Shown: positions 27,558 to 40,979, counted from the stretch's first letter. The stretch is DNA of 64,000 bases from Hydrogenophaga taeniospiralis (GCF_020510445.1 NZ_JAHBAG010000001.1:224501-288500); one strand, 5' to 3'. The notes: generated by a model from the letters alone, not told the origin. Made by a program: numbers and translations.

Positions 27558-27953
27558 TCAGGCGACGTAACACAGGACTTCACCACCGACACCGGTGGCG
27601 CGGGCCTTGCGGTCGGTCATCACGCCCTGGGGCGTGGTGACGATGGCCACACCCAGACCGTTCTGAACCTGGGGAATGGCGTTGCGACCGCGGTAAACAC
27701 GCAGGCCGGGACGGCTCACGCGCTCGATGCGTTCGATCACGGGACGGCCAGCGTAGTACTTGAGAGCAATCTCAAGTTCGTTCTTGCCGTCGTTGCTCTT
27801 GACCTGGAACCCGTCGATGTAGCCCTCGTCCTTCAGGACCTGGGCGATCGCGGTTTTGACCTTCGAAGCCGGCATCGTCACGACGGCCTTCTCGACCATC
27901 TGCGCGTTGCGGATGCGGGTCAACATGTCGGCGATAGGATCACTCATGCTCAT
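27558..27953 (-). CDS. rpsH: 30S ribosomal protein S8
   Basis: 131 aa. [18 protein letters not shown] and the C-terminal [19 protein letters not shown] and GGEVLCYVA are diagnostic. The first ATG (27953) has GGAG 8 nt upstream; a second ATG two codons later is possible. In enterobacteria S8 represses the spc operon at the rplX-rplE border; conservation of that site was not assessed. Confidence 0.98.
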   Translation of the reverse strand: MSMSDPIADMLTRIRNAQMVEKAVVTMPASKVKTAIAQVLKDEGYIDGFQVKSNDGKNELEIALKYYAGRPVIERIERVSRPGLRVYRGRNAIPQVQNGLGVAIVTTPQGVMTDRKARATGVGGEVLCYVA

Positions 27954-27971
27954 TTGTGGTTCTCCTAGGGC

Positions 27972-28277
27972 TTACCAGCTGGCTTTGGTGACACCGGGAA
28001 TCTCACCGGCGAACGCCATTTCGCGAACCTTGGCACGGGCCAGGCCGAAATAGGCGAAGGTCCCACGCGGACGACCGGTGATCTCGCAGCGGTTGCGCTG
28101 GCGGGTCGGGTTCGAATTGCGGGGCAGCTTCTGCAGACCCAGACGGGCCGCGTCACGCTCTTCGTCGGTGCGCTTGGCGTCGTTGGCGACGGCCTTGAGC
28201 TCGGTGTATTTCTTGGCGAACTTGGCGGCGAGTTTCTCGCGCTTGAGTTCACGTTGGAGTAGTGCTTGTTTAGCCAC
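27972..28277 (-). CDS. rpsN: 30S ribosomal protein S14
   Basis: 101 aa from a GTG start ([20 protein letters not shown]); an ATG further upstream lies within rplE and would give a foreign N-terminus. GGTGGC precedes the GTG. The C-terminus [20 protein letters not shown] is the S14 signature. The long zinc-free type. Starts 8 bp after rplE. Confidence 0.96.
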   Translation of the reverse strand: MAKQALLQRELKREKLAAKFAKKYTELKAVANDAKRTDEERDAARLGLQKLPRNSNPTRQRNRCEITGRPRGTFAYFGLARAKVREMAFAGEIPGVTKASW

Positions 28278-28285
28278 GCGCCACC

Positions 28286-28825
28286 TCAGTTCTTGAACGG
28301 GAAACGGAAACCAGCCAGAAGAGCCTTGCACTCTTCGTCGTTCTTGGCGGTCGTCGTGATGCTGATGTTGAGACCGCGCAAGGCATCAACCTTGTCGTAC
28401 TCGATCTCAGGGAAAATGATCTGCTCTTTGACGCCGATGTTGTAGTTACCGCGGCCGTCAAACGCCTTGCCGGAAATACCGCGGAAGTCACGCACCCGGG
28501 GCAGCGCCACGGTCACGAAACGATCGAGGAATTCGTACATGCGGGCGCCACGCAAGGTCACCATGCAACCGATGGGCTGCTGTTCGCGGATCTTGAAGCC
28601 CGCAATGGCCTTGCGGGCCTTGGTCACCACCGGCTTCTGGCCAGCGATCTTGGTCAGGTCGCCAACAGCGTTGTCCATGACCTTCTTGTCGGCAACAGCC
28701 TCGCTCACACCCATGTTCAGCGTGATCTTGGTGATGCGGGGCACCTCCATGATCGACTTGTAGCCGAACTTCTCGACCAGGCTGGGGGCGATCTTGTCGC
28801 GGTAGATTTCTTGGAAACGTGCCAT
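28286..28825 (-). CDS. rplE: 50S ribosomal protein L5
   Basis: 179 aa from [20 protein letters not shown]. An ATG two codons upstream (28831) overlaps the rplX stop as ATGA and could be the real coupled start. Signatures: [25 protein letters not shown]-like [19 protein letters not shown] and the C-terminal [16 protein letters not shown]5 binds 5S rRNA and contacts P-site tRNA. Confidence 0.96.
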   Translation of the reverse strand: MARFQEIYRDKIAPSLVEKFGYKSIMEVPRITKITLNMGVSEAVADKKVMDNAVGDLTKIAGQKPVVTKARKAIAGFKIREQQPIGCMVTLRGARMYEFLDRFVTVALPRVRDFRGISGKAFDGRGNYNIGVKEQIIFPEIEYDKVDALRGLNISITTTAKNDEECKALLAGFRFPFKN

Positions 28826-28827
28826 GT

Positions 28828-29148
28828 TCATGCCACCTTGATTTCTTCGCCGCTGGACTTGAAGACGCGCACTTTCTTGCCGTCGGCCAGGAGCTTGATG
28901 CCCACGCGATCCGCCTTGCCCGTGGCGCCATTGAAGATGGCCACATTGGACTGGTGAATCGGCATGGTTTTTTCAACGATGCCGCCGGTCACACCCTTCA
29001 TGGGGTTCGGCTTGGCGTGCTTCTTGACGATGTTCACGCCCTCAACCACCAGCTTGCTGTCGTCGGCGCGCAGCACAACCTTGCCGCGCTTGCCCTTGTC
29101 GCGGCCGGCAATCACGATGACTTCATCGCCACTACGAATCTTGTTCAT
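28828..29148 (-). CDS. rplX: 50S ribosomal protein L24
   Basis: 106 aa. The KOW motif is [20 protein letters not shown], followed by [20 protein letters not shown]. An assembly initiator protein of the large subunit. Nine bp after rplN and overlapping or abutting rplE. Confidence 0.99.
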   Translation of the reverse strand: MNKIRSGDEVIVIAGRDKGKRGKVVLRADDSKLVVEGVNIVKKHAKPNPMKGVTGGIVEKTMPIHQSNVAIFNGATGKADRVGIKLLADGKKVRVFKSSGEEIKVA

Positions 29149-29157
29149 GATGATTCC

Positions 29158-29526
29158 TCAGAGAACCTCGGGCGCCAGCGACACGATCTTCATGAACTTC
29201 TCGGTGCGCAGCTCGCGCGTGACCGGTCCGAAGATGCGGGTGCCGATGGGCTCCAGCTTGGCATTGAGCAACACTGCCGCGTTGCCGTCGAATTTGATCA
29301 GGGCGCCGTCTTGACGACGGATGCCTTTGGCGGTGCGAACCACCACAGCGTTGTAAACCTCGCCTTTTTTGACGCGGCCACGGGGCGCTGCTTCCTTGAT
29401 GGTGACTTTGATGACGTCACCCACGCTGGCGTAGCGGCGCTTGGAGCCACCGAGCACCTTGATGCACATCACGGACTTGGCGCCCGTGTTGTCAGCAACA
29501 TCGAGTCGAGATTGCGTTTGGATCAT
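29158..29526 (-). CDS. rplN: 50S ribosomal protein L14
   Basis: 122 aa, starting [20 protein letters not shown]; signatures [20 protein letters not shown] and [19 protein letters not shown]. First gene of the spc operon here. The frame is open upstream but that part is leader. A strong promoter lies 163 nt upstream and the S10 operon does not precede it; glpD does. Confidence 0.99.
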   Translation of the reverse strand: MIQTQSRLDVADNTGAKSVMCIKVLGGSKRRYASVGDVIKVTIKEAAPRGRVKKGEVYNAVVVRTAKGIRRQDGALIKFDGNAAVLLNAKLEPIGTRIFGPVTRELRTEKFMKIVSLAPEVL

Positions 29527-29688
29527 TTGATTTAAGTCCCAACTTGAATCCCCCCAGCCACCACGGCCGGGAGTGATCAGTCTTGGGCCCGTCGTTGCCA
29601 GCCGCATCAACCCTGCAGGCCTGCTGCAGACTGGACACGACCCGCGTCGGTGGGCGGATAACTTCGCCTTTTTACAGCGAAGCCGCAG

Positions 29689-29717
29689 ATTATTGCACTA
29701 CACCTTTGGATTGTCAA
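29689..29717 (-). promoter_or_regulatory. Sigma-70 promoter of the spc operon
   Basis: On the minus strand a perfect TTGACA (29712-29717) is followed after 17 bp by AATAAT (29689-29694, 5/6). Transcription should begin near 29682, leaving a leader of ~155 nt before rplN. The leader contains CTTCGC...GCGAAG and CTGCAG...CTGCAG pairs that could fold. Confidence 0.85.
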
Positions 29718-29730
29718 CCGGCTTTTGCGC

Positions 29731-31317
29731 TCAACCGGCGGTACGGCTCGGCAAATAGTGGTCGCACAACGACAGGAACCGGTCAAGCTCCGGGTCCGCG
29801 ACCTGTTCCTGGGTCAGGATGGCCGCGACGTCGGGCGCCATGCCCGCCGCCGCGCGGGCGTCCAGGAACAGGGCCCGCCAACGCCGGGCCAGCACATCCT
29901 CCACCGTGTGGGCGTGCTCATGGCGCGCGGCGTAGCGCACCATGGCCTCGGTCAGCCCCATGCCCAATGAGCGGTCGTGCCCCGGGCAGTCCAGCACCCT
30001 TTGACGCTCCGTTCCATACAGATGCAGGCCCGGTGGGGCATAGATCGGTGTGGCCGGCGCGCCGGCGGTGGGCGCGCCCAGCAGCGTGTGGCGTTCGCTC
30101 AAGCCACCGGGGCGCCGGGGCAGCAGTGCACTGGTAAAGCAACGGTCCAGCACATCTTCGGCCATCGCCCGGTAGGTGGTCCATTTGCCCCCCGTGACGG
30201 TGACGAGGCCATTGGCGTCCACCACGATGGTGTGTTCGCGCGACAGGACCTTGGTGCCGCCCTCGGTGGTTTCCGGTGGCGCCACCAGGGGGCGCAGCCC
30301 CACCCAGATGCTGCGGATGTCCGCTTTCGTGACCGGGCGGCTCAGCACGTGGCCGGCCTCGCTCAGGATGAAATCCAGTTCCTCGGCAAAGGCATCGGGT
30401 TCGCGGGGCAGGTCCTGGCGCGGCGTGTCGGTGGTGCCGAGCACCAGTTTTCCCAACCAGGGCACGGCAAACAGCACCCGGCCATCGCGCGTCTTGGGCA
30501 CCAGCAGCGCGTGGTCGCCCGGCAGAAAGTCGCGGTCCACCACCACGTGCACGCCCTGGCTCGGGCTGACCATGCGTTTGGGCGCGTCCTGGGCACTGGC
30601 GCCGCTGGAATGGGCGCGCAGCTCGTCGACCCAGACGCCGGTGGCATTGACGACACACCGGGCCCGCACTGTGTATTGCTCTTCAGAAAAGCGATCGCTC
30701 ACATCGAGCTCGGAGACCGGGTGGCCGGCGTCGTCCATACGGCGCACCGCCGTGACCCGGGCGTAGTTCAGCACCAGCGCGCCCGCGGCTTCGGCGGTGC
30801 GGGCCAGGGCCAGGGCCAGCCGGGCGTCGTCGAACTGGCCGTCCCAGTACTGCACGCCGCCGTGCAGCCCCTGGGGATTCACCCCGGGCAAGGCCTCCAG
30901 GGTCTGCCGGCGGTTCAGGAAGGCGGTGCGACCCAGCCCGGCGCGCCCGGCCATCAGGTCGTACAGCTTGAGCCCCACGCCGTAGAACGGGGTCTGCCAC
31001 CAGCCGTAGGACGGCATGACGAAGGGCAGCGGCTGCGCCAGGTGGGGCGCGATGCGCAGCACCGTGGCGCGCTCGGCCAGCGCCTCGCGCACCAGGGCCA
31101 CATTGCCCTGCGCCAGGTAACGCACGCCACCGTGCAGCAGCTTGGTGGAACGGGAAGAGGTGCCGCCGGCGAAGTCGTGCGACTCCAGCAGCACCACGGA
31201 GAAGCCGCGCAGCGCGGCATCCAGCGCCACCCCGAGGCCGGTGGCGCCGCCGCCCACCACCGCCAGATCAAACAGGGTTTTTTGGGCCAGCGATTGGAGC
31301 AGTTCTGCGCGTTTCAT
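29731..31317 (-). CDS. glpD: Glycerol-3-phosphate dehydrogenase (FAD, aerobic)
   Basis: 528 aa. Oxidises glycerol-3-phosphate to dihydroxyacetone phosphate and passes electrons to quinone at the inner membrane. The FAD dinucleotide motif is FDLAVVGGGATGLGVALDAA, followed by GGTSSRSTKLLHGGVRYL; VTGGKWTTYRAMAEDV is the second family signature. The ATG at 31317 (MKRAELLQSL) was preferred to one 36 bp upstream that falls within an intergenic hairpin. Last gene of the glycerol operon on this strand, directly upstream of the spc promoter. Confidence 0.96.
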   Translation of the reverse strand: MKRAELLQSLAQKTLFDLAVVGGGATGLGVALDAALRGFSVVLLESHDFAGGTSSRSTKLLHGGVRYLAQGNVALVREALAERATVLRIAPHLAQPLPFVMPSYGWWQTPFYGVGLKLYDLMAGRAGLGRTAFLNRRQTLEALPGVNPQGLHGGVQYWDGQFDDARLALALARTAEAAGALVLNYARVTAVRRMDDAGHPVSELDVSDRFSEEQYTVRARCVVNATGVWVDELRAHSSGASAQDAPKRMVSPSQGVHVVVDRDFLPGDHALLVPKTRDGRVLFAVPWLGKLVLGTTDTPRQDLPREPDAFAEELDFILSEAGHVLSRPVTKADIRSIWVGLRPLVAPPETTEGGTKVLSREHTIVVDANGLVTVTGGKWTTYRAMAEDVLDRCFTSALLPRRPGGLSERHTLLGAPTAGAPATPIYAPPGLHLYGTERQRVLDCPGHDRSLGMGLTEAMVRYAARHEHAHTVEDVLARRWRALFLDARAAAGMAPDVAAILTQEQVADPELDRFLSLCDHYLPSRTAG

Positions 31318-31330
31318 GGTGTTTGGGGTG

Positions 31331-31358
31331 GCCCCTTGCGCCGGTGGGCGCAAGGGGC
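31331..31358. repeat. 12-bp perfect stem-loop between glpV and glpD
   Basis: GCCCCTTGCGCC-GGTG-GGCGCAAGGGGC, with a 4-nt loop and no T-run. It lies within the transcription unit, so it may stabilise the glpV message or reduce read-through into glpD. Confidence 0.7.
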
Positions 31359-31385
31359 GGTTGCGACTCGATCGGTCAGGCGTCC

Positions 31386-33119
<1,734 letters not shown>

Positions 33120-33138
33120 GTTGTCTCCTCTAGCAATG

Positions 33139-33183
33139 TGCTTCCCCGGTGTTGACGCTGAACGGCTCGGCCCCGGGGAAGCA
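33139..33183. repeat. Stem-loop upstream of glpV
   Basis: TGCTTCCCCGG and CCGGGGAAGCA (11-bp arms, 23-nt loop) in the 109-bp gap between glpU and glpV. Such hairpins often protect or separate the abundant binding-protein message from the rest of an ABC operon. Confidence 0.6.
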
Positions 33184-33228
33184 ATGGGCCGAATTCAACG
33201 GAAAGAGAAAAACGGTCCCGAGTCGCGT

Positions 33229-33537
33229 TCAGCCTTTGCGTAAGGTCCAGACCAGCCAGACCATGGACAGCACGAACGAGATCCAGATGCTGGGCTCCTG
33301 CTCCAGCGACATCCACTCGGTGATCCAGCCGGCGATGCCAACGAAGGCGAGGTTGATGTAGGCCGCCCCGAGCAGGCCGATGAACAGGCGGTCACCGCGC
33401 GTGGTGGCCATGGGCAGAAAGCCCTTGCGCATCGTCGTGGGCGACTTGAGCTCCCACACCGTCATGCCTGCGAGCATCAAGACGATGCAGGTGAAGAAAA
33501 TCGCGACCGGCGTGGTCCACGCCATCCACTCAAACAT
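33229..33537 (-). CDS. glpU: DUF2160 small membrane protein of the glycerol ABC operon
   Basis: 102 aa with three probable membrane segments (TPVAIFFTCIVLMLAGMTVW, LFIGLLGAAYINLAFVGIAG and IWISFVLSMVWLVW). DUF2160 proteins are found almost only in GlpSTPQUV operons and their role is unknown; accessory to the permease is the natural guess. Symbol by position. Confidence 0.82.
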   Translation of the reverse strand: MFEWMAWTTPVAIFFTCIVLMLAGMTVWELKSPTTMRKGFLPMATTRGDRLFIGLLGAAYINLAFVGIAGWITEWMSLEQEPSIWISFVLSMVWLVWTLRKG

Positions 33538-33574
33538 CTGAAGTCTCCAAAAAAGTTAGAGCGCAAGCCCCGCC

Positions 33575-33652
33575 AACCCAGGCCGCCGCGGAACCGCCCT
33601 TCGACAAGCTCAGGACGGGCCGCCAGCGGCGCCCCCTGGGGGGTCGGGGGGT
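33575..33652. repeat. GC-rich intergenic repeat, copy 5, with a TTCGACAAGCTCAGGA element
   Basis: Between glpQ and glpU. GCCCTTCGACAAGCTCAGGACGGGC at 33596-33620 (longest block shared with 44768-44791 and the recG insert), followed by GGGCCGCCAGCGGCGCCCCC and a GGGGGG core. Two repeat families meet in this gap. Confidence 0.65.
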
Positions 33653-33654
33653 GC

Positions 33655-34467
33655 TCATACCCGTCCCATGGCGAAACCTTTGGCGATGTAGTGACGGACG
33701 AACCAGATCACGATCGCGCCGGGCACGATGGTCAGCACACCAGCGGCCGCCAGCGTGGCCCAGTCCATGCCACTCGCGCTCACGGTCCGGGTCATGGTGG
33801 CCACGATGGGTTTGGCGTTGACGCTGGTGAGCGTGCGCGCCAGCAGCAGCTCGACCCAGCTGAACATGAAGCAGAAGAAGGCCGCCACACCCACGCCGGC
33901 CTTGATCAGCGGCAGGAAGATGGTGAGGAAGAAACGCGGGAAGCTGTAGCCGTCGATGTAGGCGGTCTCGTCGATCTCGCGCGGGATGCCCGACATGAAG
34001 CCTTCCAGAATCCACACCGCCAGCGGCACGTTGAACAGCAGGTGGGCCAGCGCCACCGCCAGGTGGGTGTCCATCAGGCCGACCGTGGTGTAGAGCTGGA
34101 AGAACGGCAGCAGGAACACCGCGGGCGGGGTCATGCGGTTGGTCAGCAGCCAGAAGAACACGTGCTTGTCGCCCAGGAAGCTGTAGCGACTGAAGGCATA
34201 GGCCGCGGGCAGCGCCACCGTGAGGGAGATCGTGGTGTTGATCGCCACGTAGATCAGGCTGTTGATGTAGCCCGAGTACCAGGACTCGTCGGTGAAGATG
34301 GTCTTGTAGTTGTCCCAGGTGAAGGCCTGGGGCAGCAGGCTGAAGCTGGAGAGGATTTCCTGGTTGGTCTTGAAGCTCATGTTGACCATCCAGTAGATGG
34401 GCAACAGGGCAAAGATCAAATAGGCGATCAGGAAGACCGTACGCTTCTTGAACCGGCGATCATTCAT
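33655..34467 (-). CDS. glpQ: Glycerol ABC transporter permease
   Basis: 270 aa, six hydrophobic segments. The MalG-type EAA loop is WILEGFMSGIPREIDETAYI, followed by DGYSFPRFFLTIFLPLIK, which docks onto the ATPase. The ATG overlaps the glpP stop by 8 bp. Forms the inner-membrane channel with GlpP. Confidence 0.93.
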   Translation of the reverse strand: MNDRRFKKRTVFLIAYLIFALLPIYWMVNMSFKTNQEILSSFSLLPQAFTWDNYKTIFTDESWYSGYINSLIYVAINTTISLTVALPAAYAFSRYSFLGDKHVFFWLLTNRMTPPAVFLLPFFQLYTTVGLMDTHLAVALAHLLFNVPLAVWILEGFMSGIPREIDETAYIDGYSFPRFFLTIFLPLIKAGVGVAAFFCFMFSWVELLLARTLTSVNAKPIVATMTRTVSASGMDWATLAAAGVLTIVPGAIVIWFVRHYIAKGFAMGRV

Positions 34468-35349
34468 GGCCGCCCTCCTTCTCGGTTTGTCCCAGGCGTT
34501 GCATCCAGTTGTAGAGCACGAAGCAGAACAGCAGGATGATGAGGAAATAGATCAGCGAGAACGCCGCCGCCGGCCCCAGGTCGAACTGGCCAACCGCCTT
34601 CTGCGTCAGGTACTGGCTGAGGAAGGTGGTGGCGTTGCCGGGGCCGCCGCCGGTGAGCACGAAGGGCTCGGTGTAGATCATGAAAGAGTCCATGAAACGC
34701 AGCAGCACGGCGATCATCAGCACGCCGCGCATCTTGGGCAGCTGGATGTAGCGGAACACCGCGAATTTGCTCGCGCCGTCGATGCGCGCGGCCTGGTAGT
34801 AGGCGTCGGGGATGCTGCGCAGGCCGGCGTAGGCCAGCAGGGCTACCAGCGGGGTCCAGTGCCAGATGTCCATCAGCAGCACGGTGAGCCAGGCGTGCAG
34901 GGCGTCGCCGGTGTAGCTGTATTCGATGCCCAGCCGCTGCAGCGTGGCGCCCATCAGGCCGATGTCGGCGCGGCCGAAAATCTGCCAGATGGTGCCGACC
35001 ACGTTCCAGGGGATCAGCAGCGACAGCGCCACGATCACCAGCGTGGCCGAGGCCTTCCAGCCCGCGGCCGGCATGGACAGCGCCAGCGCGATGCCCAGCG
35101 GTATCTCCAACAGCAGCACGGCCAACGAGAACTTCAGCTGGTTCCAGAGCGCCGCATGCAGGTCTTGGTCGCGCATCACGGCGGCGAACCATTCGGTGCC
35201 GACGAAGACGCGGCGCTCGGGCGAAATGATGTCCTGCACCGAGTAGTTCACCACCGTCATCAGCGGCAGGATGGCCGAGAAGGCCACGCAGATGAAGACC
35301 GGCAGGATCAGGAACCAGGCCTTCTGGTTCACGGGTTTGGTGGTCGCGC

Positions 35350-35353
<4 letters not shown>
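34460..35353 (-). CDS. glpP: Glycerol ABC transporter permease
   Basis: 297 aa, about six membrane helices. The MalF-type EAA loop reads AGLRSIPDAYYQAARIDGAS. The ATG at 35353 overlaps the glpT stop as ATGA; the frame stays open upstream only through glpT. Partner of GlpQ. Confidence 0.93.
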
Positions 35354-36420
<1,067 letters not shown>

Positions 36421-36481
36421 TGGGAAACCTCCGTGCTTCGCACTGCGGTGCGAGTTGGCTTGGAGCGGTCCGGCGCGGCGC

Positions 36482-37564
36482 TCATCGCTGTGCTCCTTTG
36501 CGCTCAGGCGCGATCAGCAGATCCCCCGCCTGGTCGAACACATAGACCTGCGCCGGATTCAGGTGCAGGGTGATGGGGCTGCCGAGCTCAAAGTCGTGCA
36601 CGCCGGTGAGCTGGGCCACCACCTCGCCCACGCCGGTGTGCACGTGCACAAAGGTGTCCGAGCCCGAGATCTCCGCCAGCTCCACGGTGCCGGGCAGGGT
36701 CACATCGCCCTCGCGCGGATGCACCCGCAGGGCGCTGGCGCGCACGCCCACCGTCAGCGCGCGGGTGGCGCGCTCCGGCAGGTTCACGGCCAGGCGCGGC
36801 CCGCCGCCCAGCTGCACGCCGCTGTCCACCACCTCGGCCGCCAGCAGGTTCATCGGCGGGTCGCTGAAGGCGCGCGCCACGCGGATCGATTTGGGCACGT
36901 GAAAGACCTCGGCGGTCGGTCCGTATTGCAGCAGTTCGCCCGCGTCCATCACCGCCGTGTAACCGCCCAGCAGCAAGGCTTCACCGGGCTCGGTGGTGGC
37001 GTAGACCACGGTGGAGTCGCCGGCGGCGAACAGCTGGGTCAGCTCTTCGCGCAGTTCCTCGCGCAGCTTGTAGTCCAGGTTCACCAGCGGCTCGTCCAGC
37101 AGCATCAGGGGCGCGTTCTTGGCCAACGCGCGGGCCAGCGCCACGCGCTGCTGCTGGCCACCGGAGAGCTCGGCCGGCAGGCGGTCCAGAAAGATGTCGA
37201 TGTGCAGGCGCTCGGCGAGCTGCCGCACCTGGGCGTCGATCGCGGCGCGCGGCAGGCCACGCAGTTTCAGCGGCGAGGCGATGTTGTCGGCCACCGTCAT
37301 CGAGGGGTAGTTGATGAACTGCTGGTAGACCATGGCCACGTTGCGTTCGCGCACCGGAACGCCGGTCACGTCGACGCCGTCCACCAGCACCCGGCCGGTG
37401 CTGGGCACGTCCAGCCCGGCCATGAGGCGCATCAGGCTGGTCTTGCCGGCCTGGGTCGCGCCCAGCAACACCGTGACCGCGCCGGGCACCGGGGTCAGGC
37501 TCTGGGGATAGAGGTGGACCGATGGTCCGACCGTTTTCCCCACGTATTCCAGAGAGAGCTGCAT
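36482..37564 (-). CDS. glpS: Glycerol ABC transporter ATP-binding protein
   Basis: 360 aa, first gene of the operon. Walker A is VLLGATQAGKTSLMR (GATQAGKT, unusual Ala-Thr-Gln instead of Pro-Ser-Gly), the signature is LSGGQQQRVALARALAK and Walker B is PLMLLDEPLVNLDY. The switch position reads VVYATTEPGEALLL, with Thr-Thr-Glu in place of the usual His-Asp, so this subunit may be catalytically weak, with GlpT providing the intact H-loop. The start lies 155 bp from divergent glpR. Confidence 0.9.
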   Translation of the reverse strand: MQLSLEYVGKTVGPSVHLYPQSLTPVPGAVTVLLGATQAGKTSLMRLMAGLDVPSTGRVLVDGVDVTGVPVRERNVAMVYQQFINYPSMTVADNIASPLKLRGLPRAAIDAQVRQLAERLHIDIFLDRLPAELSGGQQQRVALARALAKNAPLMLLDEPLVNLDYKLREELREELTQLFAAGDSTVVYATTEPGEALLLGGYTAVMDAGELLQYGPTAEVFHVPKSIRVARAFSDPPMNLLAAEVVDSGVQLGGGPRLAVNLPERATRALTVGVRASALRVHPREGDVTLPGTVELAEISGSDTFVHVHTGVGEVVAQLTGVHDFELGSPITLHLNPAQVYVFDQAGDLLIAPERKGAQR

Positions 37565-37620
37565 TTCAGGTCCAGAAGAAGGCCAGTCACCCGGGTCGGG
37601 CGTTTTCGTTTCGGCGATTC

Positions 37621-37694
37621 TATTGTTCGTTTATGTTCTTTTTTATTCGGTATTTACCCTTAAGGGCAAAAATAACTTTTCCGTTATGTTCGGG
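37621..37694. promoter_or_regulatory. Tandem GlpR-type half-sites in the glpS/glpR gap
   Basis: Three consecutive 10-mers TATTGTTCGT, TTATGTTCTT and TTTTATTCGG at 37621-37650, and a fourth TTATGTTCGG at 37685-37694, repeat the T(A/T)TGTTCG motif of DeoR/GlpR operators. The first three are spaced one helical turn apart. Between them lies the palindrome CCCTTAAGGG (37657-37666). Confidence 0.6.
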
Positions 37695-37705
37695 TTGTCC
37701 TGTTT

Positions 37706-37711
37706 CAGAAT
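37706..37711 (+). promoter_or_regulatory. -10-like hexamer before glpR
   Basis: CAGAAT ends 8 nt before the glpR ATG; the 8-nt gap has no Shine-Dalgarno. Confidence 0.35.
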
Positions 37712-37719
37712 CCGTCCGC

Positions 37720-38502
37720 ATGAACCTCGCGCCCCGACACACCCAGTTGCTCGAAGACGTGCGCGTCCGCGGCCCGCAGACCATCGAAGCCCTGGCTGAA
37801 CGCTTTGGCGTGACCCTGCAGACCGTGCGCCGCGATGTGCAGCGCCTGGCCGAGGCCGGCCTGCTCTCGCGCTTTCACGGCGGTGTGCGCCTGCCGGGCT
37901 CGACCACCGAAAACATCGCCTACCGGCAGCGCCAGGCCATGCAGTCCGAGGCCAAGCGCGCCATCGCGCGCGCCATCGCGCAGCGGGTGCCCAACGGCTG
38001 TTCGCTGATCCTCAACATCGGTACCACGATCGAGGCGGTGGGCCACGAACTGCTGCGCCACCGCGGCCTGCGCGTGATCACCAACAACCTGCACATCGCC
38101 GCGCTGATGAGCACCAACCCCGACTGCGAGGTGATCGTGGCCGGCGGCCTGGTGCGCGGCGCCGACCAGGGCATCGTGGGCGAGGCCACGGTGGACTTCA
38201 TGCGCCAGTTCAAGGTGGACATCGGCCTGATCGGCATCAGCGGCATCGAGTCCGATGGCACGCTGCGCGACTTCGACTACCGCGAGGTGAAGGTGGCGCG
38301 CACCATCGTCGAGCAGTCGCGCGAGGTCTGGCTCGCCGCCGACCACAGCAAGTTCAACCGGCCCGCCATGGTGGAACTGGCGCGGCTCGACGAGATCGAC
38401 GTGATGTTCACCGACGCGCCGCCACCGCCCCCCTTTGGCGAACTGATGGCGCAGGGCCACGTCGAATGCGTGGTGGCCGACCGCTCGGACGACCCCGCCT
38501 GA
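37720..38502 (+). CDS. glpR: DeoR-family glycerol regulon repressor
   Basis: 260 aa. HTH at residues ~18-50 ([20 protein letters not shown]), then the sugar-phosphate-binding domain with [47 protein letters not shown] and [20 protein letters not shown]. The expected inducer is glycerol-3-phosphate. It is divergent from glpS and 26 bp upstream of glpK, so it likely controls both arms and itself. The frame is open upstream through the intergenic region; the ATG at 37720 fits the family. Confidence 0.93.
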   Translation: MNLAPRHTQLLEDVRVRGPQTIEALAERFGVTLQTVRRDVQRLAEAGLLSRFHGGVRLPGSTTENIAYRQRQAMQSEAKRAIARAIAQRVPNGCSLILNIGTTIEAVGHELLRHRGLRVITNNLHIAALMSTNPDCEVIVAGGLVRGADQGIVGEATVDFMRQFKVDIGLIGISGIESDGTLRDFDYREVKVARTIVEQSREVWLAADHSKFNRPAMVELARLDEIDVMFTDAPPPPPFGELMAQGHVECVVADRSDDPA

Positions 38503-38528
38503 TCCCCACCACCTCAGCGAGACAAACC

Positions 38529-40022
<1,494 letters not shown>

Positions 40023-40109
40023 CCGCCTCCCCCCCGCGCCGCTGCGCGTCACCCCCAGAGGGGCGGCACCAGAGGCCCGGCAAAGCCGGTTCCTCGGTGC
40101 CCTTGGAAA
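40023..40109. repeat. GC-rich intergenic hairpin repeat, copy 6
   Basis: Between glpK and proC. Modules: CGCGCCGCTGCGCGTCACC, core CCCCCAGAGGGG, then AGGCCCGGCAAAGCCGGTTC and CTCGGTGCCCTTGG; aligns with copies 3, 4 and 8. Confidence 0.7.
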
Positions 40110-40139
40110 ACTCCCCCTCGCGCCTGCTACGGAGCGGGC

Positions 40140-40145
40140 GACAAT
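40140..40145 (+). promoter_or_regulatory. -10-like hexamer before proC
   Basis: GACAAT ends 6 nt before the proC ATG; no Shine-Dalgarno. Identical hexamer and similar spacing occur at tgt. Confidence 0.4.
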
Positions 40146-40151
40146 CTTGGC

Positions 40152-40979
40152 ATGAACACCTCCACCCACCCCATCATCACCTTCATCGGCGGCGGCAACA
40201 TGGCCAGCGCCATCATCGGCGGTCTGGTCCGTCAGGGCCACCCGGCCACCGCCCTGCAAGTGGTCGAGCCCTGGGACGAGCAGCGCGCGCGGCTGGCGCA
40301 GCAGTTCCCGGGCATGACCGTGCTGCCGGCCGCCAGCGCCGACCTCCAGTCCTCCGACCTCGTGGTCTGGGCCGTGAAGCCGCAGACCTTCAAGGAGGCC
40401 GCTCTGGCCGCCGGCCCCTTCCTCGGGCAGGCCCTGCACCTGAGCGTGGCCGCCGGCATCACCAGCGAGAGCATGGCCGGCTGGCTGCGGACGCAGCGCA
40501 TCGTGCGTGCCATGCCCAACACGCCCGCGCTCGTGGGCCTGGGCATGACCGGCCTGATGGCGCGCGCCGCCGTGTCGGCGGACGACCGCACGCTGGTCGA
40601 GCGTGTGGTCCGCACCACCGGCGAGCTGGTGTGGGTGAACGTGGAAGCGGACCTGGACGCGGTGACCGCGATCTCGGGCTCCGGCCCGGCCTACGTCTTC
40701 TATTTCCTCGAAGCCATGCGCGACGCGGGCACCCGCATGGGCCTGCCGCCCGAGGTGGCCTACCAGCTCGCGGTGGGCACCTTCGTCGGCGCGGCCACTC
40801 TGGCGCAGCGCTCGGAAGACCCGCCGCAGACGCTGCGCGAGCGCGTCACCTCGAAAGGCGGAACGACCTACGCCGCGCTCACGTCCATGGACGCGGCGGG
40901 CGTGAAGGCGAAGTTCGAAGAGGCGCTGTTCGCCGCGCAGAAGCGGGCCGAAGAACTGGGCCGCGAATTCGGCAAGTAG
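40152..40979 (+). CDS. proC: Pyrroline-5-carboxylate reductase
   Basis: 275 aa. Reduces pyrroline-5-carboxylate to proline, the last biosynthetic step. Rossmann motif ITFIGGGNMASAIIGGL; then VRAMPNTPALVGLGMTGL and the C-terminal signature RVTSKGGTTYAALTSMDAAG. A leaderless transcript is suggested by the hexamer before the start. Confidence 0.97.
   Translation: MNTSTHPIITFIGGGNMASAIIGGLVRQGHPATALQVVEPWDEQRARLAQQFPGMTVLPAASADLQSSDLVVWAVKPQTFKEAALAAGPFLGQALHLSVAAGITSESMAGWLRTQRIVRAMPNTPALVGLGMTGLMARAAVSADDRTLVERVVRTTGELVWVNVEADLDAVTAISGSGPAYVFYFLEAMRDAGTRMGLPPEVAYQLAVGTFVGAATLAQRSEDPPQTLRERVTSKGGTTYAALTSMDAAGVKAKFEEALFAAQKRAEELGREFGK

Noticed and set aside
37657..37666. CCCTTAAGGG palindrome as an independent operator
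   Set aside because: Only 10 bp and within the GlpR repeat region; chance or part of that site is as likely.
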